Assembly: GCA_030652315.1 (NCBI GenBank) | Contig: JAUSAX010000089.1 | Location: 39,980 to 103,979, forward strand | Reading direction: 5' to 3' | Length of the DNA stretch: 64,000 bases | DNA from: Afipia sp. | Lineage (GTDB): Bacteria; Pseudomonadota; Alphaproteobacteria; Rhizobiales; Xanthobacteraceae | Part shown: one piece after another, positions 50,687-59,457 of the stretch | Layout of the letters: the number at the start of each line of letters is the position of its first letter | How positions within the stretch are numbered: the first letter of the stretch is position 1 | Notes under the pieces: model-generated | What the model was told of the DNA's origin: nothing | Databases searched by the model: none | The model's input: the letters and a program-made list of their open reading frames with translations, nothing else | Translations under genes and position numbers: made by a program

Positions 50687-51190
50687 TCAATCGGCCAGCA
50701 TGACGCGATTACGCGATCTGAACACGCGCTTGCCGCCCGTGTCGCCTTCAAGCACCAGATTCCACTGACCCGCGAGGATTCCTTCCGCGCGTCCCTTGTA
50801 AATTCCGGTCTCAATTTCCGTCAGCACGATGGCCCGATCAGCACGCTTGTCAGTAGGGCGCTCAAGCCGGCCGGAAAAATCCAGCCCAGTCAGCGGCGCC
50901 CCCTTGCTGTCGCGTACCGCGATCCGAATGTTGGCGCTATCAGCCGCGCCGCGCTCGATATGCGCCTCGACACGCCAGTGAAGCGTATCCTGCTCGTGAG
51001 CAGCCTGAATCTCGCGTTCATAGGCGAGACTGGCACGGTAGGCACTGTCCACATCTGTCCCGGGCAACGTGTCGATCGCGAGCAGCATCATCACCAAGTT
51101 GACGCCAATCACGACCCCGAAGAAGGCGACCAACATGATCAGCACGGCGCGTCCCGTGAGAGGTTTCCCTGCTGTGGCCGAGTTGTTCAT
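50687..51190 (-). CDS. ccoH: cbb3 oxidase assembly protein CcoH (FixH)
   Basis: A 167-residue protein with one N-terminal membrane span (GRAVLIMLVAFFGVVIGVNLVMMLLAI) and a periplasmic domain (YRASLAYEREIQAAHEQD, VAVRDSKGAPLTGLDFSGRLERPTD-like, QWNLVLEGDTGGKRVFRSRNRVML). Start 51190 (MNNSATAGKPL) is preferred to longer readings that enter ccoG. CcoH stabilises the oxidase complex during assembly. Confidence 0.93.
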   Translation of the reverse strand: MNNSATAGKPLTGRAVLIMLVAFFGVVIGVNLVMMLLAIDTLPGTDVDSAYRASLAYEREIQAAHEQDTLHWRVEAHIERGAADSANIRIAVRDSKGAPLTGLDFSGRLERPTDKRADRAIVLTEIETGIYKGRAEGILAGQWNLVLEGDTGGKRVFRSRNRVMLAD

Positions 51191-51212
51191 GGGAGGTATC
51201 CATCCGTGAATG

Positions 51213-52670
51213 TCATGGCGTGACAAAATTGTCCGTTGCCGATGCCGCTTCGCCAAGACCGATATCGGTCACGCGGAATGTCAGCGGGGTGGATTTTGGA
51301 AGCTCGCCGGTTGGCTTGGCCGTAACGAGAACGCGCAGCTCGGTCGTTTGATCGCGCCCCAGCACGATCGCCGGCCTGTCCGGCGTAATCGAATCCGCGC
51401 CGACCACATGAGCCACCGCGCCGCTCACACCGTCGACGTCGATCGCAATCGTTCGATCAAAACCACGCTTGTTCAGCAGGCGCACGGTGTACGCATTGCG
51501 GATCGAGCCGTCGCTCAGCCGGATGGCGATGGGGTTGCGGTCATGCAGCACACTGATGTCTAGCAGCGAGCGCGTCAGAAGCGCATACAGCATAATGCCT
51601 CCGACACCGGCGATCAGGGCGGCATAGACAATGGTCCGCGGGCGAACGAGCTTGAATATCTCGGACTTACCGGCTTGCCGGCGCTGAATGTTGATATCGT
51701 TGTCGTAGCCGATCAGGCGGGTCGGCCTGCCGATCTTTGTCATCACGGTATCGCACGCATCGATGCAAAGGCCGCACTGGATGCAATCCAGTTGCGCACC
51801 GTCCCGGATATCAATTCCGGTGGGACACACCGCGACACACTGGCGGCAGTCGATGCAGTCACCGACTGTTTCCCCGTGGGCCCGCCGCTCCAGCGCTTTC
51901 TTGAGCGATGTGCGCTCCTCGCCCCGGTCGTACTTGTAGGTGACGTTGAGCGCCCACTCGTCGGTCAGGGCCGCCTGAATTCGCGGCCACGGACACATGT
52001 AGACGCAGACCTGCTCGCGCATGAACCCGGCCAGCACGTAGGTCGTGCATGTCAGGATGACGATCCAGACATAGGCCAGCATCGGCGCCTGAAAGGTCAG
52101 AAGCTCCATCACAAGCGTGGGCGCGTCGTTGAAGTACAGAACCCAGGCGCCGCCAGTCCACCACGCGATCATGATCCAGATCGAATGTTTCAGCACGATT
52201 TCGGAGCAACGCTGGAGCGTATAACCCTCAGCGTCCTTTTTCATGCGCTCGCGGCGATCTCCCTCGACGAGGCGCTCGACCGCATAAAACAGATCGGTCC
52301 AGACCGTTTGCGGGCACAGATAGCCGCACCAGATGCGACCGCCGACCGCGTTCATCAGAAACAGCGTCAAGGCGGCGAGGATCAGAAGGCCCGTGAAGTA
52401 GTAAACCTCCTGCGGCCACAACTCGATAAAGAAGAAGTAGAAGCGGCTGTTCGGCAGATCCACCAGCACCGCCTGGTTCGGCGCACCCACGCCGCGATTC
52501 CAGCGGATGAACGGCAGCAGGTAATAGATGCCAAGGCAAACAGCCATCAGCTTCCATTTGATATTGCGGAATGTTCCAGAGACGCTCTGCGGATACACCT
52601 TCTTATGAGCCGCATACAACGGCCCATAGTCATCGGCTTCCAAATCGTCAGGTGTGGTGATCTTGTTCAT
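51213..52670 (-). CDS. ccoG: cbb3 oxidase-associated ferredoxin-type membrane protein CcoG (FixG)
   Basis: A 485-residue protein: several membrane spans (for example LMAVCLGIYYLLPFIRW, YYFTGLLILAALTLFLMNAVGGRIWCGYLCPQTVW), then two ferredoxin clusters (CIDCRQCVAVCPTGID and CIQCGLCIDACDTVM, about residues 268-315) and a C-terminal immunoglobulin-like periplasmic domain. CcoG acts as a copper(II) reductase feeding cbb3 assembly. A near-perfect FNR box lies 54 bp before its ATG. Confidence 0.95.
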   Translation of the reverse strand: MNKITTPDDLEADDYGPLYAAHKKVYPQSVSGTFRNIKWKLMAVCLGIYYLLPFIRWNRGVGAPNQAVLVDLPNSRFYFFFIELWPQEVYYFTGLLILAALTLFLMNAVGGRIWCGYLCPQTVWTDLFYAVERLVEGDRRERMKKDAEGYTLQRCSEIVLKHSIWIMIAWWTGGAWVLYFNDAPTLVMELLTFQAPMLAYVWIVILTCTTYVLAGFMREQVCVYMCPWPRIQAALTDEWALNVTYKYDRGEERTSLKKALERRAHGETVGDCIDCRQCVAVCPTGIDIRDGAQLDCIQCGLCIDACDTVMTKIGRPTRLIGYDNDINIQRRQAGKSEIFKLVRPRTIVYAALIAGVGGIMLYALLTRSLLDISVLHDRNPIAIRLSDGSIRNAYTVRLLNKRGFDRTIAIDVDGVSGAVAHVVGADSITPDRPAIVLGRDQTTELRVLVTAKPTGELPKSTPLTFRVTDIGLGEAASATDNFVTP

Positions 52671-52723
52671 GAAGGATTGATCTCGCGCTATCGCTCAGGA
52701 TAGTTGCGACCGCTCCAACGCTA

Positions 52724-52737
52724 TTGATCCAACTCAA
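52724..52737. promoter_or_regulatory. Near-perfect FNR/FixK box upstream of ccoG
   Basis: TTGATCCAACTCAA departs from TTGAT-N4-ATCAA at one position (C for A). It lies between ccoP and ccoG, 54 bp from the ccoG ATG, giving ccoGHIS its own microaerobic promoter. Confidence 0.65.
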
Positions 52738-52773
52738 GTCGAAGCCGAACAGGCGCGATGCGGCCTGAACTCC

Positions 52774-53652
52774 CTACTTTCCGCCACCGAGCGAATGGAC
52801 GTAAACCGCCAGGGCCTTGATCGTCGCCGGATCAAGGCGGCCGCTCCAGGCCGGCATGACCCCTGCCCGACCGTTGGTGATGGTCTCGATAATGGTTTGT
52901 TCGTCCGATCCGAAAAGCCAGATCTTGTCGGTCAGGTCCGGTGCGCCCTGCTCGATGTTACCCTTGGCATTATCACCACCGTGACAGGCCGCACAGTTCT
53001 CAGCGAAGATTTTCTGCCCGGCGACCCGGTCAAAGTCCTTGGCCGTGGAAAGACCAGACAATGATCTCACATAGTTTGCGACCGTGACGATCTGATCCCT
53101 CTTCAGGATACCGTCCTTGCCAAAGGCCAGCATGGCGCCTTCATGCGCCTTGGGGTGGCCAGATCGCACGCCAAACTCGATGGTTTGACCGATTTGGCTT
53201 ACCGAGCCGCCCCATATCCATTCATCGTCGTTGAGATTGGGATAGCCTTTCGCGCCTGCGCCACCGCTACCGTGGCAGGGCGCGCAATTGTCACCGAACG
53301 CCGCCTTGCCCCGTGCGCGCGCCAGCGCGAGAAGCGCCGGGTCCTTTTCGATGTCGGCAAGAGGTGTCGCATTGAGAGATGCCATCTTCGCGCCGCGAAC
53401 CTTCTCAAGATTCGCAAGCTCGACGGCAACATCCGCACGCGACGAGTACTGAATGAAACCCGTGGTGTAGCTCTGAACGAGCGGCCATGCCGGATAGACG
53501 ACCCAGTAGGCGATGGCCCATACAATGGTCGCGTAAAATGTTGTGATCCACCACCGCGGCAGCGGGGTGTTCAGCTCCTTGATTCCGTCCCACTGGTGTC
53601 CGGTTGTCGAGGTTCCGGTTACGGAATCAATCTCTTCCCTGTGATCCGTCAT
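52774..53652 (-). CDS. ccoP: cbb3 oxidase dihaem cytochrome c subunit CcoP (FixP)
   Basis: A 292-residue membrane-anchored protein. An N-terminal span (PRWWITTFYATIVWAIAYWVVYPAWPL) is followed by two c-type domains with CAPCH (GDNCAPCHGSGG) and CAACH (AENCAACHGGDN) sites. The conserved NLNDDEWIWGG and DKIWLFGSDEQTI flank the haem pockets. It passes electrons from bc1/cytochrome c to CcoO. It lies 6 bp from ccoQ. Confidence 0.96.
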   Translation of the reverse strand: MTDHREEIDSVTGTSTTGHQWDGIKELNTPLPRWWITTFYATIVWAIAYWVVYPAWPLVQSYTTGFIQYSSRADVAVELANLEKVRGAKMASLNATPLADIEKDPALLALARARGKAAFGDNCAPCHGSGGAGAKGYPNLNDDEWIWGGSVSQIGQTIEFGVRSGHPKAHEGAMLAFGKDGILKRDQIVTVANYVRSLSGLSTAKDFDRVAGQKIFAENCAACHGGDNAKGNIEQGAPDLTDKIWLFGSDEQTIIETITNGRAGVMPAWSGRLDPATIKALAVYVHSLGGGK

Positions 53653-53658
53653 GAACCG

Positions 53659-53823
53659 TCAATCCTCTCGCAACGGAAGTCTCGACGCCGCATCGAACAT
53701 CGCCTTGTTGCGAGGCCACAACGCGTAGGCGACGATGGCGAAGAAAATGCCGACAAATATGGGCGTCCACCAGCTCACGACGAAACTCGAAACGACATTC
53801 TGGACAGTAAGAATCGCTTTCAT
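53659..53823 (-). CDS. ccoQ: cbb3 oxidase small subunit CcoQ (FixQ)
   Basis: A 54-residue protein with a single span (WWTPIFVGIFFAIVAYALWPRNKAMFDAASRLPL). The W-P-x-N-K-x-x-F-D-x-A motif is characteristic of FixQ. It stabilises CcoP in the complex. The ATG at 53823 lies 13 bp after the ccoO stop. Confidence 0.93.
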   Translation of the reverse strand: MKAILTVQNVVSSFVVSWWTPIFVGIFFAIVAYALWPRNKAMFDAASRLPLRED

Positions 53824-53836
53824 GTCCCCGGCTTTC

Positions 53837-54571
53837 CTAGCGAAGGTTTGCTTTTTCGTCGTACAGCTTGAAATCGACGAGCGTACCGAGCATCTGCAGA
53901 TAGGCCACAAGCGCATCCATCTCGGTTGGATTCCCCGGCTTGCCGTCGAAATTTCTCGCAAACGCCTTCGGATATCGCTTCACCAATCCGTCCACGTCGC
54001 CGTTATCGGGATCGACCTGCGCCTTGAGATCTGCGGCCGCATTGGCGATCTGATCGTCCGAATACGGCACACCCACCGTACGGTTTGCGCGTAGATGACC
54101 GGCAATGGTCGATACATCGACTTCGGTGTCCGCCAGGAACGGATAGCCCGGCATAACCGATTGCGGCACGATGGCCCGCGGATTCACAAGATGCGTGACG
54201 TGCCACTCATCTGAATACTTCGCGCCGACGCGCGCGAGATCCGGGCCGGTTCGCTTGGACCCCCACTGAAATGGATGGTCGTACATGCTTTCCGCCGCAA
54301 GCGAGTAATGCCCGTAACGCTCAACTTCATCACGAAGCGGCCGGATCATCTGGGAATGGCAGAGATAACAACCCTCACGGACATAGACATTGCGCCCGGC
54401 TAGTTCGAGAGGGGTGTATGGCCGCATGCCATCCACCTTCTCGATTGTGCTTTTCAGGTAAAACAATGGCGTTATCTCGACGAGACCGCCGATCGCGATG
54501 ACTGCCAGAATACCGATGATGAGAATAACAGAATTCTTCTCGAATATCTGATGACGCTTCCAGAACGACAT
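53837..54571 (-). CDS. ccoO: cbb3 oxidase monohaem cytochrome c subunit CcoO (FixO)
   Basis: A 244-residue protein with an N-terminal membrane anchor ([21 protein letters not shown]) and one c-type haem site ([25 protein letters not shown]). It receives electrons from CcoP and delivers them to CcoN. Start 54571 (MSFWKRHQ) has GAGGAG 7-8 bp upstream; an upstream GTG overlaps the ccoN stop and is less likely. Confidence 0.95.
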   Translation of the reverse strand: MSFWKRHQIFEKNSVILIIGILAVIAIGGLVEITPLFYLKSTIEKVDGMRPYTPLELAGRNVYVREGCYLCHSQMIRPLRDEVERYGHYSLAAESMYDHPFQWGSKRTGPDLARVGAKYSDEWHVTHLVNPRAIVPQSVMPGYPFLADTEVDVSTIAGHLRANRTVGVPYSDDQIANAAADLKAQVDPDNGDVDGLVKRYPKAFARNFDGKPGNPTEMDALVAYLQMLGTLVDFKLYDEKANLR

Positions 54572-54582
54572 GCGCTTGCTCC

Positions 54583-56229
54583 TCACTCAGCAGGCTGAAG
54601 AGCAGGCGCGGCTTCCGAAACCTCGTCAGTACGCACCGTCATCCAGAGATTGTAGGCCATGATCAGCGATCCGATCAGGAACAGGGCACCGCCCGCAGCC
54701 CGAATGATGTAAAACGGGTGCATCGCCTCGACTGTCTCGATGAAGGAGTATTCGAGGAAGCCGAGCGACGTATAGGCTCGCCACATCAGGCCCTGCAGAA
54801 TGCCCGACACCCACATCGCGGAGATGTATAGAACGATGCCGATCGTCGCTATCCAGAAGTGCCAGTTGACGAGTTTGAGGCTGTAAAGTCCCTTGCGATT
54901 CCACAGCCATGGCACGAGGCAGTAGAGCGCGCCGAACGAAACGAATCCGACCCAGCCGAGCGCACCCGAATGTACGTGACCGATGGTCCAGTCGGTGTAA
55001 TGGCTGAGGGAGTTCACCGCCTTGATCGACATCAGCGGCCCTTCGAACGTGGCCATGCCGTAGAAGGCCACGGAAACAACCAGCATTCGCAGAACCGGAT
55101 CCGTTCGCAGCTTGTCCCAGGCGCCGGACAGCGTCATCAGTCCGTTGTTCAGTCCGCCCCAGGACGGCATCCACAGCATGATCGAGAACGTCATGCCGAG
55201 CGTCTGCGCCCAATCCGGCAACGCCGTGTAATGCAAATGATGCGGACCTGCCCAGATGTAGAGGAAAATGATCGCCCAGAAGTGGATGATCGAAAGGCGG
55301 TAAGAGTAAACCGGCCGCTCCGCCCGCTTCGGGATAAAGTAGTACATAATGGCGAGGAAGCCGGCGGTCAGGAAGAACCCGACCGCGTTGTGTCCATACC
55401 ACCACTGGAACATCGCATCCTGTACGCCGCCCCATGCGATGTACGACTTCGAACCGAACAACGATACCGGCACGCCGGGATTATTGCCGAGATGAAGCAC
55501 CGCGATCGTGACGATGAATGCGAGATAAAACCAATTCGCGACGAAAATGTGCGGTTCCTTGCGCTTCACCAGCGTCGCGACAAACACCAGCAGGTAGGCC
55601 ACCCACACGACCGTCAACAGAAGGTCGGCATACCACTCGGGCTCGGCATATTCCTTCGACTGGGTCACCCCGAGCAGATAGCCGGTCCCTGCGATCAGAA
55701 TGAAGAAGTTGTATCCGAGCACGACACACCAGGGGGCGAGATCTCCCGCGAGGCGCGCGCGACAGGTCTTCTGAACCACATAGAAAGACGTCGCGATGAG
55801 AACATTGCCGCCAAAAGCAAAGACAACCGCTGACGTGTGTAACGGCCGGAGCCTTCCGAAGGTTGTCCAGGGCAGATCGAAGTTCAACGCCGGCCAGGCG
55901 AGTTGCGAGGCGATGAGAAGGCCGACCGCAAATCCGGCGATCCCCCAAAATACCGCCATGACCGAGGCGAACTTGATCGGACCAAGATTGTAGTTCGGCC
56001 GTCCGCCGATCTCCTGCGGCGGCAAAGATGCTGGCCTGTCGAAGTAGCGATTGAGAATCGCGAATGTGGCAATCAGACTAGCCGCCATACTCACGTTGGC
56101 GTGGAATGCAAATGCCGCATCCTCGGCTTTTGCCGCTGCAAACAGACAGACGAACACGGACGCCGCAAAAAAGGCAGCGAGGCTGCCTTCTCCAAACGTC
56201 ATCCACTTGATCTCTTCAGGCCGGTTCAT
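54583..56229 (-). CDS. ccoN: cbb3 oxidase catalytic subunit CcoN (FixN)
   Basis: A 548-residue haem-copper oxidase subunit with about twelve membrane spans. The haem and CuB histidine regions are present ([71 protein letters not shown]). It reduces oxygen with high affinity. ATG 56229 (MNRPEEIKW) is taken as start; an ATG at 56271 would add fourteen residues not usual in the family. A perfect FNR box lies 60 bp upstream. Confidence 0.96.
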   Translation of the reverse strand: MNRPEEIKWMTFGEGSLAAFFAASVFVCLFAAAKAEDAAFAFHANVSMAASLIATFAILNRYFDRPASLPPQEIGGRPNYNLGPIKFASVMAVFWGIAGFAVGLLIASQLAWPALNFDLPWTTFGRLRPLHTSAVVFAFGGNVLIATSFYVVQKTCRARLAGDLAPWCVVLGYNFFILIAGTGYLLGVTQSKEYAEPEWYADLLLTVVWVAYLLVFVATLVKRKEPHIFVANWFYLAFIVTIAVLHLGNNPGVPVSLFGSKSYIAWGGVQDAMFQWWYGHNAVGFFLTAGFLAIMYYFIPKRAERPVYSYRLSIIHFWAIIFLYIWAGPHHLHYTALPDWAQTLGMTFSIMLWMPSWGGLNNGLMTLSGAWDKLRTDPVLRMLVVSVAFYGMATFEGPLMSIKAVNSLSHYTDWTIGHVHSGALGWVGFVSFGALYCLVPWLWNRKGLYSLKLVNWHFWIATIGIVLYISAMWVSGILQGLMWRAYTSLGFLEYSFIETVEAMHPFYIIRAAGGALFLIGSLIMAYNLWMTVRTDEVSEAAPALQPAE

Positions 56230-56289
56230 GATTGAAACTTCTCGGGGGTGCTTGTCCACATCATCAATCATGACTTTGCGGTGAGAGAT

Positions 56290-56303
56290 TTGATCGAGAT
56301 CAA
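56290..56303. promoter_or_regulatory. FNR/FixK box upstream of ccoN
   Basis: TTGATCGAGATCAA is a perfect TTGAT-N4-ATCAA site, 60 bp upstream of the ccoN ATG at 56229. It is the expected activator site for ccoNOQP. Confidence 0.9.
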
Positions 56304-56326
56304 CCCGCGTATTCTTGTCTGGCTGG

Positions 56327-56776
56327 TTAGTTTCTGCGGCCGGTCATGGACGGCTCTGCGTTCGCATCACCCTGCACGCGGAGAGCCTCCAGAGTGTCCG
56401 TGTTCGGGCAGTATTCCGACCGTCCCGGCTTGTACTGCAGAAAATCTTTCGCGCATCGCTTCGTCGACGTGCAAACCGCGCAAGCACGATTGAGTTCGCC
56501 GAACTCGTTGGGGTGTTTCTTTTGTAGGAGTTCTTCAGACAGCCCCATTTCAGCGAGCCGCTGCTTCAAAAGCTCCTGAACGCCGGCGCTGGTTTTCGCC
56601 AGCGTCAAAAGCTCGGACACGGAAACCCCGAAGTCCCTCGCAATCCTGTTGATTTCCTCGGGATCCAGCTTTTGCAACTCGTTCGACTGGCCGAATCTCA
56701 GCGAGAGTTGCTTTGCCCACGAGACGACATGCCCAATCATCGGAACACTTTCGAGACGTCCGGTTCGCCGCTCCAT
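56327..56776 (-). CDS. DUF6455 family protein with conserved cysteines
   Basis: A 149-residue soluble protein. A helical middle ([51 protein letters not shown]) resembles an HTH-like bundle. The C-terminal half carries [15 protein letters not shown] and EYCPN, a C-x2-C-x6-C-x(n)-C pattern suited to a metal or Fe-S site. AGGAGG lies 5 bp before the ATG. It sits between the small membrane gene and ccoN, ending 24 bp before the ccoN FNR box. Function unknown; the DUF6455 label is from memory of the sequence pattern. Its position suggests a micro-oxic role. Confidence 0.75.
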   Translation of the reverse strand: MERRTGRLESVPMIGHVVSWAKQLSLRFGQSNELQKLDPEEINRIARDFGVSVSELLTLAKTSAGVQELLKQRLAEMGLSEELLQKKHPNEFGELNRACAVCTSTKRCAKDFLQYKPGRSEYCPNTDTLEALRVQGDANAEPSMTGRRN

Positions 56777-56867
56777 CGAGACCTCCTACATCTGAAAGAC
56801 ATTCGTGCGCGGACCGCACGACCGCCGAACCGCGCATAACCACTGCAAGCTTTTCCTGACTGACCGC

Positions 56868-57011
56868 TCAGAACGCCCTTCGCCGGGGCTTTGAGCTATC
56901 GTTCTTCAGGCGATGAGGCCTAGTCTGAAAGTCCGCCCACATCAGGACGGCGCCGAACGCAACAAACATCACCAGAATAATCGCGGACAGAATCATTGCA
57001 TTGATGGGCAT
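56868..57011 (-). CDS. Small single-span membrane protein in the cbb3/fnrN region
   Basis: A 47-residue frame: MPINAMILSAIILVMFVAFG, AVLMWADFQTRPHRLKNDSS, KPRRRAF. It has one membrane span (residues 6-26) and a basic cytoplasmic tail. GGGAGAG lies about 6 bp before the ATG, and a perfect FNR box sits 55 bp upstream (57067-57080). The LxWADFQTR end of the helix looks conserved in this gene neighbourhood, to my recollection. Easily missed because of its size. Inference: an accessory subunit or regulator of a micro-oxic membrane complex. Confidence 0.72.
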   Translation of the reverse strand: MPINAMILSAIILVMFVAFGAVLMWADFQTRPHRLKNDSSKPRRRAF

Positions 57012-57066
57012 AGCCGCTCTCCCTCATTAACTGGGTGCAGCGTGCGACAGCGATTCAACGTGGTCT

Positions 57067-57080
57067 TTGATGCGGATCAA
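57067..57080. promoter_or_regulatory. FNR/FixK box upstream of the 47-residue membrane gene
   Basis: TTGATGCGGATCAA is a perfect TTGAT-N4-ATCAA site, 55 bp before the ATG at 57011. It lies in the gap between the fnrN stop and the small gene; the DUF6455 gene may be co-transcribed. Confidence 0.85.
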
Positions 57081-57140
57081 TTCCGCACGGGCCGCCGGCG
57101 CAATTTTGCATCCTCAAAAGAAAACCGAGATGGCGAGAAA

Positions 57141-57854
57141 TCAGGCTGCGGCCAGCGCTTCAGCCCGTCTCGCATCCATCAGGCGAACGCCTCCGGGAAC
57201 GATAACGATGACACCGTCGCGCTCCAGCTTGGTCAGTGTCCGGCTGACTGTCTCGACGGTCAGGCCAAGATAGTCCGCAATATCCTGCCTGCTCATGGGC
57301 AGGTAGACCGTCTTGGCCGCGCGGCCGATCGCCTGCAATCGGTTCCGCCAGCCAACAAGAAATGCCGCGACTCTTTCTTCAGCAGACCGACGCCCAAGCG
57401 AAACCATATGGTCCTGAGCCAGCATGAGTTCCCGCTGCGCAAAATCGTTCATTCGCAGCAATATGCCCGGGTTGCTCTCCACGAAGCGCGCGAAAGGCTG
57501 TTTCATCAGCCGGCATACCATCACCGGCCCGATAGCATCCGCCGAAAAGCCGTAGCAATCACCTGAAGCCACTCCGATAAAATCACCCGGGAGTGAAAAT
57601 CCAATGACCTGGCGCCTGCCGTCAGGCAGCAGCTTGGAAAGACGGATCGTTCCTTCAGACACATTGTAAGCCGCATCGGCATGATCGCCTTCCGAGAACA
57701 GCGGCGTCCTGGAACTCAAACGTATTCGCTGTGACAGCCTTGCGAACTCCCGAAGCTCTCTTTCATCCAGCGCACCGCAGATGCTGAGCGAGCGGACGGC
57801 GCACAGAAGACAGCCAGCGTCGCTGTCCAGACGACTTGAGCCGCTATGAGACAT
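57141..57854 (-). CDS. fnrN: Oxygen-sensing Crp/Fnr-family regulator, FnrN type
   Basis: A 237-residue regulator. N-terminal cysteines C15, C18, C26 and internal C100 form the FNR-type [4Fe-4S] set (CLLCAVRSLSIC; GDC). A cyclic-nucleotide-binding-like beta barrel follows, then an HTH with recognition helix SRQDIADYLGLTVETVSRTLTKLERDGVI. The ExxSR residues match recognition of TTGAT-N4-ATCAA. A perfect such box (57940-57953) lies 86 bp upstream, implying self-control, as known for rhizobial fnrN. Start 57854 (MSHSGSSRL) fits the family length; longer readings have no cysteine context. Confidence 0.93.
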   Translation of the reverse strand: MSHSGSSRLDSDAGCLLCAVRSLSICGALDERELREFARLSQRIRLSSRTPLFSEGDHADAAYNVSEGTIRLSKLLPDGRRQVIGFSLPGDFIGVASGDCYGFSADAIGPVMVCRLMKQPFARFVESNPGILLRMNDFAQRELMLAQDHMVSLGRRSAEERVAAFLVGWRNRLQAIGRAAKTVYLPMSRQDIADYLGLTVETVSRTLTKLERDGVIVIVPGGVRLMDARRAEALAAA

Positions 57855-57939
57855 CTCGAATTCACCTTCGCAATAGCGTTTCGCCGAGCCACAAAGCGGT
57901 CGCGTTCCCGACAACCATACCGACTTTGACGGTGGTGGA

Positions 57940-57953
57940 TTGATGCAAATCAA
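57940..57953. promoter_or_regulatory. FNR/FixK box between fnrN and the cytochrome c gene
   Basis: TTGATGCAAATCAA is a perfect site in the divergent gap, 86 bp from the fnrN ATG and 66 bp from the cytochrome c ATG (58019). It has the same 14 bases as the box at 47999-48012. It could autoregulate fnrN and activate the cytochrome gene. Confidence 0.87.
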
Positions 57954-58018
57954 TGCGGGATGGAGCGAGCCCCGCAAGATCAGTGCGCAAACTCGCACCT
58001 CACACCGAGACGCAGACA

Positions 58019-58333
58019 ATGCGATATCTTTACGGTTGCCTGGCGATTGCAATCATCATGGCGACACCGGCCAAAGCTGCGTCACCCGCCGAGCAGCGCG
58101 GGCTCGTTTTTGCAAAAACAAACTGCGCACGCTGCCATGCTATCGATCGCTTCAGCCCGAGTCCGCTGAAGATCTCTCCTCCATTCCGCGACCTCCATCG
58201 GCGCTACAAGATCGAGACGCTGGCAGAGGCCTTTGCGGAAGGGATTTATACCGGTCACCCCACCATGCCCGCCTTTCAGCTCGATCCAGACCAGATCAAC
58301 GATCTGCTCGCCTTCATGAAGACTCTCGAATAG
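58019..58333 (+). CDS. Small periplasmic class I cytochrome c
   Basis: A 104-residue protein with signal peptide (YLYGCLAIAIIMATPAKAA), one haem site (KTNCARCHAID), the PPFRDL element and a probable axial methionine in GHPTMPAFQ. It resembles short, soluble electron carriers. It is divergent from fnrN and follows an FNR box 66 bp upstream. Inference: an electron donor used under low oxygen, perhaps to cbb3. The ATG at 58019 begins the signal peptide. Confidence 0.9.
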   Translation: MRYLYGCLAIAIIMATPAKAASPAEQRGLVFAKTNCARCHAIDRFSPSPLKISPPFRDLHRRYKIETLAEAFAEGIYTGHPTMPAFQLDPDQINDLLAFMKTLE

Positions 58334-58386
58334 AGATCCGGCCGCCTCTTCTCTGCCCACCGCAAACAGTGGAAAGACCCCGCGCC

Positions 58387-58797
58387 ATGAGCCAAGAAAG
58401 ACCACGGCGAATATTGAACGCAAGCCTGCCATCGAGCTTCCGTCAGATCAGGCTAGAACTCGCGCGGGAGGCCGAGCACCCCTTTGGCGATTCCGGGGTG
58501 GCTTACGTTTTCGTCGGTCCCCTGGATGCCGATGGCTTGCTCGATCAAAAAGTGTGGCGGCAGCACCGCGAAGCCTGCCGCGTCGCACGGTTTCGACCCG
58601 GGAAACCCGACGATCTTGGCCACCTCATTCATCGCGCCGGCGGCCACTGGGCGTTTCGTTATGACATTTCCGGCGACCATGACGATGAGGCTGGATACCA
58701 TTTCGCAGAGGAAAAATTTGAGCCGGGGGAGTACGTCTCCATCACGGACGAAGGCTGCACCCATACCTATCGCGTCGTATCGGTTGTTCCGCTCTAG
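58387..58797 (+). CDS. Conserved hypothetical protein of the micro-oxic region
   Basis: A 136-residue soluble protein: RQIRLELAREAEHPFGDSGVAYVFVGPLDADGLLDQKVWRQHREACRVARFRPG, then HRAGGHWAFRYDISGDHDDEAGYHFAEEKFEPGEYVSITDEGCTHTYRVVSV. The second half is acidic and His-rich. No known motif. It lies 53 bp after the cytochrome c gene and may share its promoter. The protein pattern is familiar from related genomes but has no function I can name. Confidence 0.75.
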   Translation: MSQERPRRILNASLPSSFRQIRLELAREAEHPFGDSGVAYVFVGPLDADGLLDQKVWRQHREACRVARFRPGKPDDLGHLIHRAGGHWAFRYDISGDHDDEAGYHFAEEKFEPGEYVSITDEGCTHTYRVVSVVPL

Positions 58798-58807
58798 AGC
58801 TGACGAT

Positions 58808-59236
58808 CTACTCGTCCCCGCTGGTGCATCGCTTCAACGATCTCATGACATCCTCCCGAGACACGATGCCGACGAGCCTCTCCGCGTCGATCACGGGAAT
58901 GCTCCTGACGCGATGCTCGACCATGAGCTGCAAAACCCGCGTGAGCTTTGTTGCCTCCCCAACATAGATGAACGTCGGACTCATGACATCGGCGACGACT
59001 TTGTTCATGAGATCGTCATAGCGCGGCACCATTTGCGCAGGCGAAAAGGCAAAGCATTTCAGGAAATCCAGTTTGGTCATCAACCCGACAGCGTAGGCGC
59101 CCTCGACAACTGGATAAGCATTGAAATCATCGCGTTCGAATAGCAGCAGCAACGCCCGCATCGTAAGGTCACGCGTCACCGTTTTCACGGATCGCGTCAT
59201 GCAGTCGGCAGCCGTTTCTTCAAGAAATTTGTACAA
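58808..59236 (-). CDS. CBS-domain pair protein under FNR-type control
   Basis: A protein of about 142 residues with two CBS motifs: DCMTRSVKTVTRDLTMRALLLLFERDDFNAYPVVEGAYAVGLMTKLDFL and VADVMSPTFIYVGEATKLTRVLQLMVEHRVRSIPVIDAERLVGIVSREDVM. CBS pairs bind adenine nucleotides and sense energy state. No ATG precedes the first CBS; TTG at 59236 is chosen because a GGGA ribosome-binding site lies at proper distance and the FNR box at 59316-59329 would place a start of transcription near 59281. Other TTG starts at 59275 or 59299 are possible. Confidence 0.78.
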   Translation of the reverse strand: MYKFLEETAADCMTRSVKTVTRDLTMRALLLLFERDDFNAYPVVEGAYAVGLMTKLDFLKCFAFSPAQMVPRYDDLMNKVVADVMSPTFIYVGEATKLTRVLQLMVEHRVRSIPVIDAERLVGIVSREDVMRSLKRCTSGDE

Positions 59237-59315
59237 AAGAGCATCCCGGGTTTTGCGGCGATCATGAACGACCAAGGTTTCTTGAGTATCTGATCGCAAA
59301 TTTCGAAGGCGTGGC

Positions 59316-59329
59316 TTGATCGGGATCAA
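59316..59329. promoter_or_regulatory. FNR/FixK box next to the CBS gene
   Basis: TTGATCGGGATCAA is a perfect site. Its centre lies about 41 bp from a hypothetical start site near 59281 for the CBS gene, the classical spacing for activation by FNR. A second box lies 79 bp away (59395-59408). Confidence 0.85.
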
Positions 59330-59394
59330 TCCCTATCGATTCGATAGACCCTCGCAGGAAGATGGAGCGAACCGCACCGAACACTGCCTTCCGG

Positions 59395-59408
59395 TTGATC
59401 AAGATCAA
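59395..59408. promoter_or_regulatory. FNR/FixK box upstream of the 97-residue protein gene
   Basis: TTGATCAAGATCAA is a perfect site, 49 bp before the ATG at 59458. It serves the plus-strand small genes and, with the box at 59316-59329, makes a divergent double-box promoter. Confidence 0.87.
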
Positions 59409-59457
59409 CATGGACTACCATGACGCGAGGTAGGATTTCTCCATTGAGGGAAACCAC

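Noticed and set aside
51675..52703. A 342-codon plus-strand frame opposite ccoG
   Set aside because: Antisense to a gene with ferredoxin motifs and membrane spans; no independent support.
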